From NCBI GenBank assembly GCA_947476045.1, contig CANJNZ010000035.1, forward strand, positions 1 through 43,572: DNA of 43,572 bases, in the 5' to 3' direction. Made by a program: the position numbers and the translations under genes. Of this stretch, positions 24,644-33,297 are shown piece by piece (positions within the stretch are counted from its first letter, which is position 1; every line of letters starts with the position of its first letter). The stretch comes from Chthoniobacteraceae bacterium. GTDB lineage: Bacteria; Verrucomicrobiota; Verrucomicrobiia; Chthoniobacterales; Chthoniobacteraceae. The notes beneath the pieces were generated by a model. The model did not search any database, was not told where the DNA came from, and saw only the letters and a program-made list of their open reading frames with translations.

Positions 24644-26137
24644 ATGAAATTTCAATATTCCATCATCGCTCTGACAGCACTTGCGCTAGCGCCGACTCTT
24701 TGCGCGGACGATGACCTCGGCGAGATGTGGGGCACGGCTGCGGAGGAGGCGAAGTATTACCCCATCGTGAACATCCCCATCCCGTCCACCGTGCCGATGC
24801 GTCCGGGCGGGCTGGAAGTTTTGCCGGATGGACGGCTCGCGGTCGGCACACGGCGGGGCGACATCTATTTCGTGAAGGGCGCATTCGACTCACCGCCGAA
24901 GCCGGAGTATCACCTCTTCGCCAGCGGGCAGGATGAAATTTTCGCGCTCTCGTGGAAAGACGGCGCGATGACGGCCACGACTTGGGGCGAGGTCACGCGC
25001 ATCACGGACACCGACGGAGATGGCGTCGCCGACAACTACGACACGCTCACGAACAACTGGGGCTACGCCGAAGGACACGAGTTCGCCTTTGGCTCCAAGC
25101 CCGACGCCGAGGGCAACATCTACGTCGCGCTCGGGCTCAGCGGCTCCTACGAATCACACAATCTTTTCCGTGGCTGGGCGGTGAAAGTGACGCCGGATGG
25201 AAAGATGATTCCCATTTGCAGCGGGCTGCGCAGCCCCGGCGGCACGGGTGCCAACGCCGAGGGCGCGATGTTTGTCATCGAGAGCCAGGGCCCGTGGAAT
25301 GGCTGCTGTTCGCTGAAGCACCTCAAGCCCGGCGCATTCCTCGGCCACCCCGCGAGCTACAACTGGTATCCCTATGTCCCCGGCATGAAAGCGCCCGCGC
25401 TGGAGCCGGTGAGCGGCTCGCGCATGGGCGTGGAAAAAAAGCGCGTGAAAGAACTCGTCCCGCCTGTGGTGAAGTTTCCGTATATCAAAATGGGACGCTC
25501 CATCTCCGGCTTCCGCCTCAACAAGACCGGCGGCAAATTCGGCCCGTTCGACGGCCAGCTTTTCCTCGGCGACTACACGCAGAGCATCATCATGCGCGCC
25601 ACCACCGAGCAGGTGAACGGCGTCTGGCAGGGCGCGTGTTACCCATTCCGCGAAGGACTGGCCACCGGCATCATGAACGTCGAGTTTTCGCCGGAAGGCC
25701 AGCTCGTCGCCGGCGGATTCACCACCAACCGCCAGTGGCCCGTGCGCGGCACCGAGCCCTTCGCCCTTCAGCGCATTGATTGGAACGGCGTCGTCCCTTT
25801 CGAGATAAAGGAAATCAACATCCGCAAAGACGGATTCCTCATCACTTTCACCAAGCCCGTGGACAAACAAACCGCCGCACGTCCCGACACCTACAACATC
25901 ACCACCTACACGCACATCTACCACGGCGCCTACGGCAGCCCCGAAGTGGACCAGACCACCCCGCGCGTCACCGAAGCGGTGCCTTCCGCCGATGGCCTCT
26001 CCGTCTATGTGCATCTCGACAAAATCACCGAAGACCACATCCACGACTTCGACCTCGGCAAAATCACCGCACCAGACGGCCAGCACCTCCTGCACAAAAA
26101 GGCCTACTACACGGTGAATGAAATCCCAAAGAACTAA
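24644..26137 (+). CDS. Secreted beta-propeller, PQQ/sorbosone-dehydrogenase-like, without haem
   Basis: 497 residues with a signal peptide ending near LAPTLCA. Six-bladed propeller motifs are recognisable: PGGLEVLPDGRLAVGTRRGDIYFV, followed by ITDTDGDGVADNYDTL, EGHEFAFGS, GLRSPGGTGAN, NWYPYVPG, and FDGQLFLGDYTQSIIMR. This matches soluble glucose/sorbosone dehydrogenase-like proteins common in planctomycetes and verrucomicrobia. No CxxCH is present, unlike the protein encoded at 15524-18391. The last 100 residues form an Ig-like beta domain (EIKEINIRKDGFLITFTKPV). Substrate unknown. It is 18 bp upstream of the ThuA-like gene, almost certainly co-transcribed, which suggests both act on the same carbohydrate. 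Confidence 0.88.
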   Translation: MKFQYSIIALTALALAPTLCADDDLGEMWGTAAEEAKYYPIVNIPIPSTVPMRPGGLEVLPDGRLAVGTRRGDIYFVKGAFDSPPKPEYHLFASGQDEIFALSWKDGAMTATTWGEVTRITDTDGDGVADNYDTLTNNWGYAEGHEFAFGSKPDAEGNIYVALGLSGSYESHNLFRGWAVKVTPDGKMIPICSGLRSPGGTGANAEGAMFVIESQGPWNGCCSLKHLKPGAFLGHPASYNWYPYVPGMKAPALEPVSGSRMGVEKKRVKELVPPVVKFPYIKMGRSISGFRLNKTGGKFGPFDGQLFLGDYTQSIIMRATTEQVNGVWQGACYPFREGLATGIMNVEFSPEGQLVAGGFTTNRQWPVRGTEPFALQRIDWNGVVPFEIKEINIRKDGFLITFTKPVDKQTAARPDTYNITTYTHIYHGAYGSPEVDQTTPRVTEAVPSADGLSVYVHLDKITEDHIHDFDLGKITAPDGQHLLHKKAYYTVNEIPKN

Positions 26138-26155
26138 CCACGCTCCATCAAAACC

Positions 26156-27181
26156 ATGCCCAATCCACTCCGCCGTCTCATCTCTTCCATCGCTCTCATT
26201 TTATCCTGCGGCTGCGCCAATGCTGACGACGCGCAGTGGCTCACGTATCCCGGCGGCGAGGGGCCGGGGAAAGGGAAGCGCATTGTGCTCATCGCGGCGG
26301 ATCAGGAATATCGCAGCGAGCAATCTATGCCGATGATGGCGAAGATTCTCAGCACGCATCACGGCTTCGACTGCACGGTGCTTTTTGGCGTCAACGACAA
26401 GGGCGAGGTTGACCCGACGATGCCGGTGTATCCCGAAAAGGGACAGCCGCTGAAAGAGCACCACATCCCCGGACTTGAGCAGCTCGCCTCCGCTGACCTC
26501 GTCATCTTTTTTGCCCGCCTGCTCACGCTCCCGATGCCCGAGCGCGAACTCATCGTGAAGTATGTGGATTCCGGCAAGCCCATCATCGCCCTGCGCACGG
26601 CGAACCACGGTTTCCACGGCGCACTGCCTTACAAAATCAACGACAAACAAGTGAACTGGGGCAACGACGTGCTCGGCGGCACCTTCATGAATCACCACGG
26701 CAACTGGCACGCCGACTCCACGCGCGGCATCATCGTCGAGGAACAAAAGAACCACCCCATCCTCACCGGCGTGAGCGACATCTGGGGAAACTCCGACGTT
26801 TACCGCACCTACAAAGAAGGCGGCAGCCTGCCCGAGGGCTGCACCGCGCTCGTGTTGGGCCAACCGCTCCTGGGTCGTAAACACGACGACGCTCCGAACC
26901 CAAAACTCGAGCCGCTGCCGGTCGCGTGGTTCAAGTATTGGCAGACGAGCGAGGGAAAAAAAGCCCGTGTCTTTCAATCCACAATGGGCAGCGGCGATGA
27001 CCTCGAATCCGCCGGCCTGCGCCGCCTCATCATCAACGCCGCGTATTGGGGAATGGGCATGGAATCCGCCATCACGCCGACGCGCAGCGTGGAAATCGTC
27101 GGCACCTACAAGCCACTGGAAAGTGGCTTCAACTACAAAGAACTCGGCGTTGTCCCCAAGCCCGTCTCGGCTTACAAATAG
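26156..27181 (+). CDS. ThuA-like (trehalose utilisation) secreted protein
   Basis: 341 residues with an N-terminal signal (MPNPLRRLISSIALILSCGCANA). The region KRIVLIAADQEYRSEQSMPMMAKIL, then SADLVIFFARLLTLPMPERELI, GKPIIALRTANHGFHG and GGTFMNHHGNWH, is the class I glutamine-amidotransferase-like fold of ThuA proteins. These are linked to sugar metabolism (trehalose utilisation, ketosugar-related) but have poorly defined chemistry. A trailing ITPTRSVEIVGTYKPLESGF tail is typical of PVC members. It ends 10 bp before the convergent amidohydrolase stop; a weak 5-bp AT stem (27179-27194) overlaps both stops. Probably works with the upstream propeller protein. Confidence 0.88.
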   Translation: MPNPLRRLISSIALILSCGCANADDAQWLTYPGGEGPGKGKRIVLIAADQEYRSEQSMPMMAKILSTHHGFDCTVLFGVNDKGEVDPTMPVYPEKGQPLKEHHIPGLEQLASADLVIFFARLLTLPMPERELIVKYVDSGKPIIALRTANHGFHGALPYKINDKQVNWGNDVLGGTFMNHHGNWHADSTRGIIVEEQKNHPILTGVSDIWGNSDVYRTYKEGGSLPEGCTALVLGQPLLGRKHDDAPNPKLEPLPVAWFKYWQTSEGKKARVFQSTMGSGDDLESAGLRRLIINAAYWGMGMESAITPTRSVEIVGTYKPLESGFNYKELGVVPKPVSAYK

Positions 27182-27191
27182 AAGCGCAATT

Positions 27192-28829
27192 CTACTTTTC
27201 CCGCCATGCGGTGCGGCCTCCGATGATCGTCTCGCGGATGGAGATGTTACGGATTTCCATCGCTGGCACTGTCAGCGGATTCCGTTCGAGGATTACAAAA
27301 TCAGCCAGCTTGCCGGCTTCGATGCTGCCCTTGTCCTTTTCCTCGAAGTTCTGCCATGCGGCGTCGCTCGTGACAGCGCGCAGCGCATCAAGGACGGCGA
27401 TGCGTTGCTCCGGTCCGAGTGTCGCTCCACTGCGTGTCTGGCGGTTCACTGCATCCCAAACGAGCATCAATGGATTGACTGGCGTGACTGGCGTGTCGTC
27501 GTGAATCGTAAAACGGATTCCGCGTTTCTGCGCCGATGCCAGCGGACTGATTCGCGCCGCGCGCTCCGGCCCGAGGAAAATATCGCGATGCCGATCTCCC
27601 CAGTAAAACACGTGGCCCACGAAGAATGATGGCGTGACGCCGAGTGTCTTCATGCGATCCAACTGATCCTCGCGCGCCGTCTGCGAATGTTCGATGCGGA
27701 AACGCGCATCGCTTCGCGGAAAGTCGCGTTGCGCTGATTCAAAAGCCGTCAGCACATCGTCAATAGCGGCGTCACCATTGGCATGAATCGCGATCTGGTA
27801 GCCGTTGCGGTGATACTTTTTCACCAGCTCGATCAATTCCGCCAGCGGACGCCGTGGAAAACCGCGATACTCCGTCTGGCCCGCGCGCTGCACAGAATAC
27901 GGCGCAGATAAATATCCCGTGTAGCCCTGAATCGAACCATCCTGCCCCATCTTCACCGTCGTCAGCCCATCGCGCGGCGACGCTGGCAGCAGACGATTTT
28001 CCGCCAGCATGATTTTCGTGCGAAGCACCAGCCCGCCCGCCTCTCGCGCCTTCTCCAAATCCTCCACTGCCTGCAAAGTCGTGCCCGCGATCACCGCCGT
28101 CGTCACACCCTTCGAGAGATAGTGCGCGTTGCACACCTTGATCGCCTCCAGACGCTGTGCTTCGTCGGGTGCCGGGATCAGATGCCCGACCAAGCCGCCA
28201 CATTCCTCGAAAACTCCGCTCGGCTCGCCATTCGTGTCCTTTTGAATGACGCCGCCCTTCGGGTTTGGCGTGTCGCGCGTGATGCCGGCCATTTTCAGCG
28301 CAACCGAATTTGCCACGCCGAGATGCCCGGATGTATGCACGATCCAGATCGGCTGTGTCGTGGAAACTGCATCCAGATCGGTGCGGTTCGGATGCCGCAT
28401 CTCGGCGAGTAGCGTGTCGTCATACCCATGCCCCACGAGCCATGCTCCGGGCGGGAGTTTCTTCGCCCTCTCGCGCAGTGAATCCTGCAACTGGGCCATC
28501 GTCGTTACCGAGCCGATTGGCGGACTATTCAGGTCGGCGGAATCCAGCCTACTGCTTCCCCACGAGGGAAAATGATCATGCGCCGCATAAAATCCCGGCA
28601 GCAAAGTGCGTCCGTGCAAATCCTCAACCACTGTATCCTTCGCAATCACCGCATCCCGGTTTTCCACTGCCAGAATCCTTCCATTTTCTCCCACACGCAC
28701 CGCCTCCGCAACCGTCCCCCGCGCATCCATCGTCACCACATCCCCATTCACAAAAACCGTGTCCGCACCGCGCAGTATCGCCATCGATAGAACCATTGAA
28801 GCGACGAAAAGAAGACGTTGTGTGTTCAT
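27192..28829 (-). CDS. Secreted amidohydrolase-3 family metal hydrolase (YtcJ-like)
   Basis: 545 residues from the ATG at 28829, which gives MNTQRLLFVASMVLSMAILRGAD, a signal peptide. An upstream ATG (28895) adds 22 residues without signal character. Metal ligands are the HxH pair H84/H86 in GFYAAHDHFPSW, a later His in IAIHANGDAAID, one in RIEHSQTARED, and an Asp in FTIHDDTPVTP. FVNGDVVTMD at the N-terminus and the closing IRETIIGGRTAW are typical of the amidohydrolase-3 (PF07969) group. It hydrolyses amide-type substrates, identity unknown, presumably in the periplasm. Monocistronic and convergent with the ThuA-like gene. Confidence 0.93.
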   Translation of the reverse strand: MNTQRLLFVASMVLSMAILRGADTVFVNGDVVTMDARGTVAEAVRVGENGRILAVENRDAVIAKDTVVEDLHGRTLLPGFYAAHDHFPSWGSSRLDSADLNSPPIGSVTTMAQLQDSLRERAKKLPPGAWLVGHGYDDTLLAEMRHPNRTDLDAVSTTQPIWIVHTSGHLGVANSVALKMAGITRDTPNPKGGVIQKDTNGEPSGVFEECGGLVGHLIPAPDEAQRLEAIKVCNAHYLSKGVTTAVIAGTTLQAVEDLEKAREAGGLVLRTKIMLAENRLLPASPRDGLTTVKMGQDGSIQGYTGYLSAPYSVQRAGQTEYRGFPRRPLAELIELVKKYHRNGYQIAIHANGDAAIDDVLTAFESAQRDFPRSDARFRIEHSQTAREDQLDRMKTLGVTPSFFVGHVFYWGDRHRDIFLGPERAARISPLASAQKRGIRFTIHDDTPVTPVNPLMLVWDAVNRQTRSGATLGPEQRIAVLDALRAVTSDAAWQNFEEKDKGSIEAGKLADFVILERNPLTVPAMEIRNISIRETIIGGRTAWREK

Positions 28830-29130
28830 GGAAAGTATAGGGCCAGCGGTGCGCTCTTTCGTATTTTCTGGATGCAATACAGCTACTGAAAGCATCCGCG
28901 AGGGCCCTGCTTCCTAGCAAGCTCTTCATCGTTTTTCCGATGGCATCGGCGAGGAGGGATCAGGCTTCACCACATTGGAAACATCGTTGCTTGCCACTCA
29001 AGCGGCTTCGTATATTTTTCGCGCTCCGCAATCAGGCGGGGCGCACATTCAACTAGGCTACCATAGCCCAATGGATGCAATGTGCATGCGCCTTCGGAAT
29101 GCTTAAAAACGCAATTAATCACTTCAATAA
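28830..29130. other. Intergenic region before tRNA-Arg
   Basis: About 300 bp separate the amidohydrolase start (minus strand) from the tRNA. It must hold the amidohydrolase promoter and the tRNA promoter. Composition turns AT-rich in the last 30 bp before the tRNA. I see no ORF, hairpin or repeat that I can support. Confidence 0.4.
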
Positions 29131-29202
29131 GTCCCCGTAGTTCAACGGATAGAACAGTGGTTTCCTAAACCGCTGATGTGGGTTCGATTCCCGCCGGGGA
29201 CA
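29131..29202 (+). tRNA. tRNA-Arg (anticodon CCT)
   Basis: A full cloverleaf folds by hand. The acceptor stem is GTCCCCG/CGGGGAC, the D arm GTTC/GAAC. The anticodon stem GTGGT/ACCGC encloses loop TTCCTAA, giving anticodon CCT (reads AGG). The variable loop is four bases, and the T arm GTGGG/CCCGC encloses TTCGATT. The discriminator is A and the CCA end is not encoded. A T-rich run follows directly (29203 onward) and may help termination. It is the only RNA gene I can support here. Confidence 0.95.
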
Positions 29203-29223
29203 TTTTTCTTTTTATCGAAATGG

Positions 29224-30354
29224 CTATTCGCCCTCTAGCTTGAAAATGATGCCGTCGAGGGCGGCGTCGGTTTTTAGTTTTATTTTGCGTCCTTCGGTCA
29301 TGGGGTCGTCGGGGGTGAGGCGGGCATGGAGGGTGGCGATGGCTTGGGCGGAGCGCACGCTGGCGGCTTCGAGGAGTTTTTGCAGGGCTTCTTCCACCGA
29401 TGCCGAGGGTGTGGATTTTTCGCCGATGGCGTTAGTTTGCAGGAAGTGCTTTGCCGAGTCGTCGCCGATGCGGATTTGCCACTTGTCCTCGCTGGCGAAG
29501 TAGAGGGCGAGGGCACCGCGTTTGAGCACACCAAGGCGCTTGGCTTCTTTTTGCACGTAGGCTTCGAGCTTGTCTCCCTGTGCGGCGGGTGGGGCTTTTG
29601 CAAAGACCCGTGCGCTGAGTTTGATTCCTGTGAAGCGCTCGAAGTTCACCAGCTTGTAGTTGAAGTGTTTTGCACGATCCCACTCGGTCGGGAGGATTTT
29701 GTCGGGGTCATCGAAAGGGGAGTCCGGGCCGGGTTCTTTGGGGCCGCTGTAGTGCGACGAGCGGGCGACGAGTTTATTGAAAGTCTCCTCGTCCGCGCGG
29801 AAGGCCTTCGCTTCCTCGCCGAGGCGCAGAATTTTCACCCGCATGGTGTCGCCCTGTTTGATCTTTGGCAGGAGGTCGAGGCCACGGATGACGCGGCCAA
29901 AGACGTTGTGCTGGTAGTTCAGGCGGTGTTGGGCGCTGAGCATCAGGCAAAATTGAGAGCCATTCGTGTCGGGGCCGTCATTGCCCATTTGCAAAGTCCC
30001 CATGCCGTCGTGGCGGAGGCCGGGGACGATTTCATCGGGGAAAAGATAGCCTGCATCGCCATTGCCCGTGCCCGTGGGGTCGCCGCCCTGCACGACGAGG
30101 CCGGGGACGACGCGGCACCAAGTCAGCCCGTCATAGAAAGGTTTGCGCGGCTCCGGGCCGAGTCTGCCCTCGGCAAGTGCGATGTGGTTCACCACGGTCA
30201 TGGGCACCTTTTTGTAAAAAAGCTCGCAAACCACCACGCCGGCCTCGGTCGTGATTTGGGTGTAGAGCCCGTCAGGCAGGCCGTGCGGGTTTTCTGCCGG
30301 TGCGGTAAAGGTGAGTAAAACCCACGTGGACAGAGAGGCGATGATGCGGTTCAT
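29224..30354 (-). CDS. Secreted cyclophilin-type peptidyl-prolyl isomerase with C-terminal extension
   Basis: 376 residues with an N-terminal signal (MNRIIASLSTWVLLTFTAPA). Residues 30-180 are a cyclophilin domain: FYDGLTWCRVVPGLVVQGGD, then PTGTGNGDAGYLFPDE, GMGTLQMGNDGPDTNGSQF and HNVFGRVIRGLDLLPKI. The catalytic Arg of RVVPG and the Gln of VQGGD are in place. It would assist folding of exported proteins by Pro cis-trans isomerisation. The C-terminal half (about 190-376) has no recognised domain and looks mixed alpha/beta. Bacterial stand-alone cyclophilins are usually 160-200 residues, so the extension is a notable addition. Monocistronic on the minus strand; the stop lies 21 bp beyond the tRNA-Arg 3' end. 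Confidence 0.92.
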   Translation of the reverse strand: MNRIIASLSTWVLLTFTAPAENPHGLPDGLYTQITTEAGVVVCELFYKKVPMTVVNHIALAEGRLGPEPRKPFYDGLTWCRVVPGLVVQGGDPTGTGNGDAGYLFPDEIVPGLRHDGMGTLQMGNDGPDTNGSQFCLMLSAQHRLNYQHNVFGRVIRGLDLLPKIKQGDTMRVKILRLGEEAKAFRADEETFNKLVARSSHYSGPKEPGPDSPFDDPDKILPTEWDRAKHFNYKLVNFERFTGIKLSARVFAKAPPAAQGDKLEAYVQKEAKRLGVLKRGALALYFASEDKWQIRIGDDSAKHFLQTNAIGEKSTPSASVEEALQKLLEAASVRSAQAIATLHARLTPDDPMTEGRKIKLKTDAALDGIIFKLEGE

Positions 30355-30565
30355 AAAACTCGCACGTATCGGGCTGGGAGGAGGCAGGATTGTCGAGCGG
30401 AATCCATGGTTTTACCAAGCCACGGTGGCAATATCTCGCAGGATAGAGGGGGTGAGGCAGGATATCTTTGAACAGAAAATACTGGTATGAACTCTAAGAT
30501 AAAAATCAAAGCAAACGTCTCCATGATAGAACTCGAAATCTCGAAACAACCCTTTTCCTAACCTT

Positions 30566-30703
30566 ATGAACACTTTAAAAGCCAGCCAATCAGCAGAAAG
30601 AAAAATAATTTATCTTTCGCATTGTGTTCCGGCAGAAAACGACTACATTCGGAGCATGAAAGAAAAAGCAAACTCAGAAGTTGGCACGTCCACTGCTAAG
30701 TAA
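30566..30703 (+). CDS. Possible 45-residue small protein upstream of the paralogous pair
   Basis: An ATG at 30566 opens a 45-codon frame (MNTLKASQSAERKIIYLSH ...) ending TAA at 30701-30703. It shares no clear motif with the two following small genes and no recognised family. The region is AT-rich and the frame could be chance. The rest of 30355-30565 holds no feature I can support. Confidence 0.25.
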   Translation: MNTLKASQSAERKIIYLSHCVPAENDYIRSMKEKANSEVGTSTAK

Positions 30704-30738
30704 GTCTTTATCAGCCAAACAACCAAACCACTAAGAAC

Positions 30739-30918
30739 ATGAAAAAATCCCTGAAATCCACGAACCGCTCAGCAATGACCTTCGGAGACCTGATTCTCGC
30801 CGTAAGCAGCTGCAGCAAGAATCTGAACGAAACCGCCGCAGCTGTGGCCGACCTCATTGAAAGCGGTCGCGTTCGCCTGACCAACAACGGTCGCGCCCTC
30901 CGCGCACGCGTTGCCTAA
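30739..30918 (+). CDS. Small conserved protein, copy 1 of a tandem pair (59 residues)
   Basis: 59-residue basic protein starting MKKSLKSTNRSAMTFGDLI. It is about 60% identical by eye to the next small gene, sharing GDLI, AVSS, AAVADL and SGRVRL, while many codons differ at silent third positions. That pattern of protein conservation with synonymous change is strong evidence that both frames are real. No signal peptide or membrane segment. The central part would form helices, with a basic end (RALRARVA). No family with a known role is recognised; a small nucleic-acid-binding or regulatory role is only a guess. The 25-nt leader is almost pure A and C with no Shine-Dalgarno sequence. Confidence 0.75.
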   Translation: MKKSLKSTNRSAMTFGDLILAVSSCSKNLNETAAAVADLIESGRVRLTNNGRALRARVA

Positions 30919-30960
30919 TTTCCTCAGTAAACAAACCCAACCCAACAACACTACCCAGCC

Positions 30961-31137
30961 ATGAAAAAGTCACTCAAAACAGCACATCGGAACCTCACAC
31001 TCGGCGATTTGATCGTCGCAGTCAGCTCCAACAGCCGTAACAACCGCGAAACCCTCGCCGCAGTTGCCGACTTGCTCGACAGCGGAAGAGTCCGCCTGCA
31101 ATCCGGTCGCACTACCGTGCGCGCCCGCGTTTGCTAA
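30961..31137 (+). CDS. Small conserved protein, copy 2 of a tandem pair (58 residues)
   Basis: 58 residues starting MKKSLKTAHRNLTLGDLIV, paralogous to the preceding gene with the same MKKSLK start and the same GDLI, AVSS, AAVADL and SGRVRL blocks. It ends in Cys instead of Ala. It starts 42 bp after the copy 1 stop; the intervening leader (from about 30926) is again made nearly entirely of A and C. A strong hairpin terminator follows 33 bp after the stop, so the pair probably forms one short transcript. Function unknown. Confidence 0.75.
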   Translation: MKKSLKTAHRNLTLGDLIVAVSSNSRNNRETLAAVADLLDSGRVRLQSGRTTVRARVC

Positions 31138-31170
31138 AATACCCGCGCAAACTAGTTAGGATTTTCAAAG

Positions 31171-31200
31171 CCCCGCCGGCAGCCAAAAGCTCCGGCGGGG
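31171..31200 (+). terminator. Strong hairpin terminator of the small paralogous pair
   Basis: A perfect 9-bp stem CCCCGCCGG / CCGGCGGGG (31171-31179 with 31192-31200) has an inner AGC/GCT extension. It is followed by TAAGTTTT. The T run is short but the stem is very stable. It separates the small genes from the CAP-domain gene. Confidence 0.8.
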
Positions 31201-31289
31201 TAAGTTTTCAGGGGTAGTGGCGGAGGAAGTAGCGCGTATTTCAGATGGCGCGCGTTGTGGCACGAATCATGTTTATCATAATAGCTAGA

Positions 31290-33296
31290 ATGACACCCAG
31301 CCTTCGCTACTTTTGGTTCATATTTACATTGTTAGTCTCGTTGACTGCGGGGCGGGCGGTCACTTTGACGCCTGAGGAGCAGCAGCTTGCGAATTTACTG
31401 ACGACTGCGAGCGGGCAGCAGCGGGATAAAGGGGCGATGCACCTTGATGAACGTCTGGTGATGGTGGCTCGCGCAAGGGCGATGGACATGGCAAGGCGCG
31501 ATTATTTTGGCCACGTTAACCCGGACGGGAATGGGCCGAATTTTCTCGTCCGTGCGACGGGCTATACACTGCCCGGCACATGGTCGACCGACCGCAGAGC
31601 CAACAACATCGAATCCATTGGCGGCGGCTACATGAGCGCGCAGGAGTGTTGGTCTGAGCTTATGAAGTCCACACCGCATCGGACGCACTTGCTGGCGCAG
31701 GAGTCTTTCTTCCGCAACCAGACGAGCTACGGAATCGGGCACTACTACGACCCGAATAGCACCTACTGGCACTACTGGGTCATCATCACAGCGCCGCCTG
31801 CGCCGGTTTCCGCGTTGAGCATCGCTTCGCCAGTGGCAGGAGCGAAAGTAACCTCGGATACGCTTTCGGTGCGTGGGAGTGTGAGCGGTGGTGCGATGTT
31901 TTCCGCTTTGCAACTGCGCCTCGATACGCCGGCGGGCGCGGGGACTTGGATGGATTTGACGCTTCCGACCGCGGCCGGGGTCGGGCAGTGGACGGCGACA
32001 GTTTCGGGGCTGTTGCCGGGCGTGAATACGATTCGCATGCGGACGCTGAACGCCGCAGGTGCTGTTGCGCGAGAGGCTGTCTGCGCGGTGCGGCTGGTTG
32101 TTTTGAAACCACTCACCGTGAGCGTAGATGGCGCAGGCGTAGTGACTGCGGGATTTGTCGGCACTACGAATCGCGAGATCGGCGCGAGCTACAAGATTTC
32201 TGCGACACCGAATGCAGGTTTCATTTTTGATCGCTGGGATGGAATACCCGCGACGCCGGGGCGTGATGTTTATCGCGCGGCGCAATCGTTCGTGATGTCC
32301 GAGGGGCTCGCGCTCACGGCGCATTTCATCGCCAATCCTTTCCCTGCTCTCGCCGCGAATTACGGCGGGCTGGTCGGCGCTGACGGAGCTGCGCCGGGCG
32401 AAAGTGGCGGTATATTTATGAATGTAACCGCTGGCGGTGTTTTCAGTGGGCGGCTTGTTTTCGCGGGGCGGAATTATCCCGTGCTGGGTCGATTCAATAG
32501 CATCGGCGAAGCTTTGGTGATTATCCCGCGTTCCGGCCTGCCGGCGCTGAGTCTCGCTGTGCACCTCGATGTGAGCGGCGTAGAGCGGGCGATTACCGGC
32601 AGCTTGAGCGACGGCACGGCGACTTTCGATTTTCGGGCAGATCGCAGTGTGCCCACCGAAGCCGTTCAATTTACAGCGAGCTTCGCACCCGATGTCGTGA
32701 GCCCGGTCGCGCCGCACGGTTATGGTTACGCGATGGTCACGGTGAGGAAAGATGGCATCGCGCGCGTCTCCGGCGTGCTGGCGGACGGGCAGGCGTTTGT
32801 TGTCGGCACTTATTTGACAGGGGAAGGGCGCATCCCGTTGCACATTCCGCTCGGCGGTGGAACGAGTGCGCTGCGTGGTAATCTCCAAATCACCGGTGAA
32901 AATATGGACGGCACCGTGAACTATAACACACCGATGAGTGCCACAGTTCATGTAGCTGCGGGCGGTCGCTATGTCCCGCCGCTTGCGGGTGTCCCATGTG
33001 TGCAGTTTGGCGGAGTGAACAGTGGTGAAGTGACGCTATCCCAAGGCGACCTCGGCGGAGATGTGAGCCATGATTTTTCTATTGGCACCAATAGCCGCAT
33101 TACGTTCGCAGTGCCTGTTCCTGCGGGGTGGAGCCTGAGCGTCAATCCGCGCAACGGGCGCTTCGTTGGGAGATTCATCCACCCGCTTGGCGGCGTGCGT
33201 GGCTTCAGCGGTGTTGTGAGTCAGAGAGATGGAACCGGGCAGGGCTTTTTCCTCGGGGCTGCAGAAGGCGGCTCCGCCGTGCTCGGCGCGCAATAA
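31290..33296 (+). CDS. Secreted CAP-domain protein with Ig-like and InlB-type repeat region
   Basis: 668 residues from the ATG at 31290 (MTPSLRYFWFIFTLLVSLTAG, signal peptide). In-frame ATGs upstream at 31245 and 31269 add residues with no clear role. Residues 31-168 form a CAP/SCP (PR-1) domain: NLLTTASGQQRDKG, LVMVARARAMDMARRDYFGH (H75), AQECWSELMKSTPHRTHLL (E119, H130/H133), and STYWHYWVI. An Ig-like domain follows (SIASPVAGAKVTSDTL), then an InlB B-repeat-like unit (SYKISATPNAGFIFDRWDG). The 300-residue beta-rich C-terminus has repeated GxxSGxL patterns, seen in secreted verrucomicrobial proteins. The CAP cavity may bind lipid or metal. Extracellular role unknown. The stop lies 1 bp from the convergent peptidase stop. 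Confidence 0.88.
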   Translation: MTPSLRYFWFIFTLLVSLTAGRAVTLTPEEQQLANLLTTASGQQRDKGAMHLDERLVMVARARAMDMARRDYFGHVNPDGNGPNFLVRATGYTLPGTWSTDRRANNIESIGGGYMSAQECWSELMKSTPHRTHLLAQESFFRNQTSYGIGHYYDPNSTYWHYWVIITAPPAPVSALSIASPVAGAKVTSDTLSVRGSVSGGAMFSALQLRLDTPAGAGTWMDLTLPTAAGVGQWTATVSGLLPGVNTIRMRTLNAAGAVAREAVCAVRLVVLKPLTVSVDGAGVVTAGFVGTTNREIGASYKISATPNAGFIFDRWDGIPATPGRDVYRAAQSFVMSEGLALTAHFIANPFPALAANYGGLVGADGAAPGESGGIFMNVTAGGVFSGRLVFAGRNYPVLGRFNSIGEALVIIPRSGLPALSLAVHLDVSGVERAITGSLSDGTATFDFRADRSVPTEAVQFTASFAPDVVSPVAPHGYGYAMVTVRKDGIARVSGVLADGQAFVVGTYLTGEGRIPLHIPLGGGTSALRGNLQITGENMDGTVNYNTPMSATVHVAAGGRYVPPLAGVPCVQFGGVNSGEVTLSQGDLGGDVSHDFSIGTNSRITFAVPVPAGWSLSVNPRNGRFVGRFIHPLGGVRGFSGVVSQRDGTGQGFFLGAAEGGSAVLGAQ

Positions 33297-33297
33297 T

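Noticed and set aside
27179-27194. AT stem between the ThuA-like and amidohydrolase stops as a bidirectional terminator
   Set aside because: Only five A/T base pairs with a short T run; too weak to call.
31395-32951. Long open frame on the minus strand inside the CAP-domain gene
   Set aside because: Antisense to a well supported secreted gene; Arg/His-rich shadow composition and no motif.
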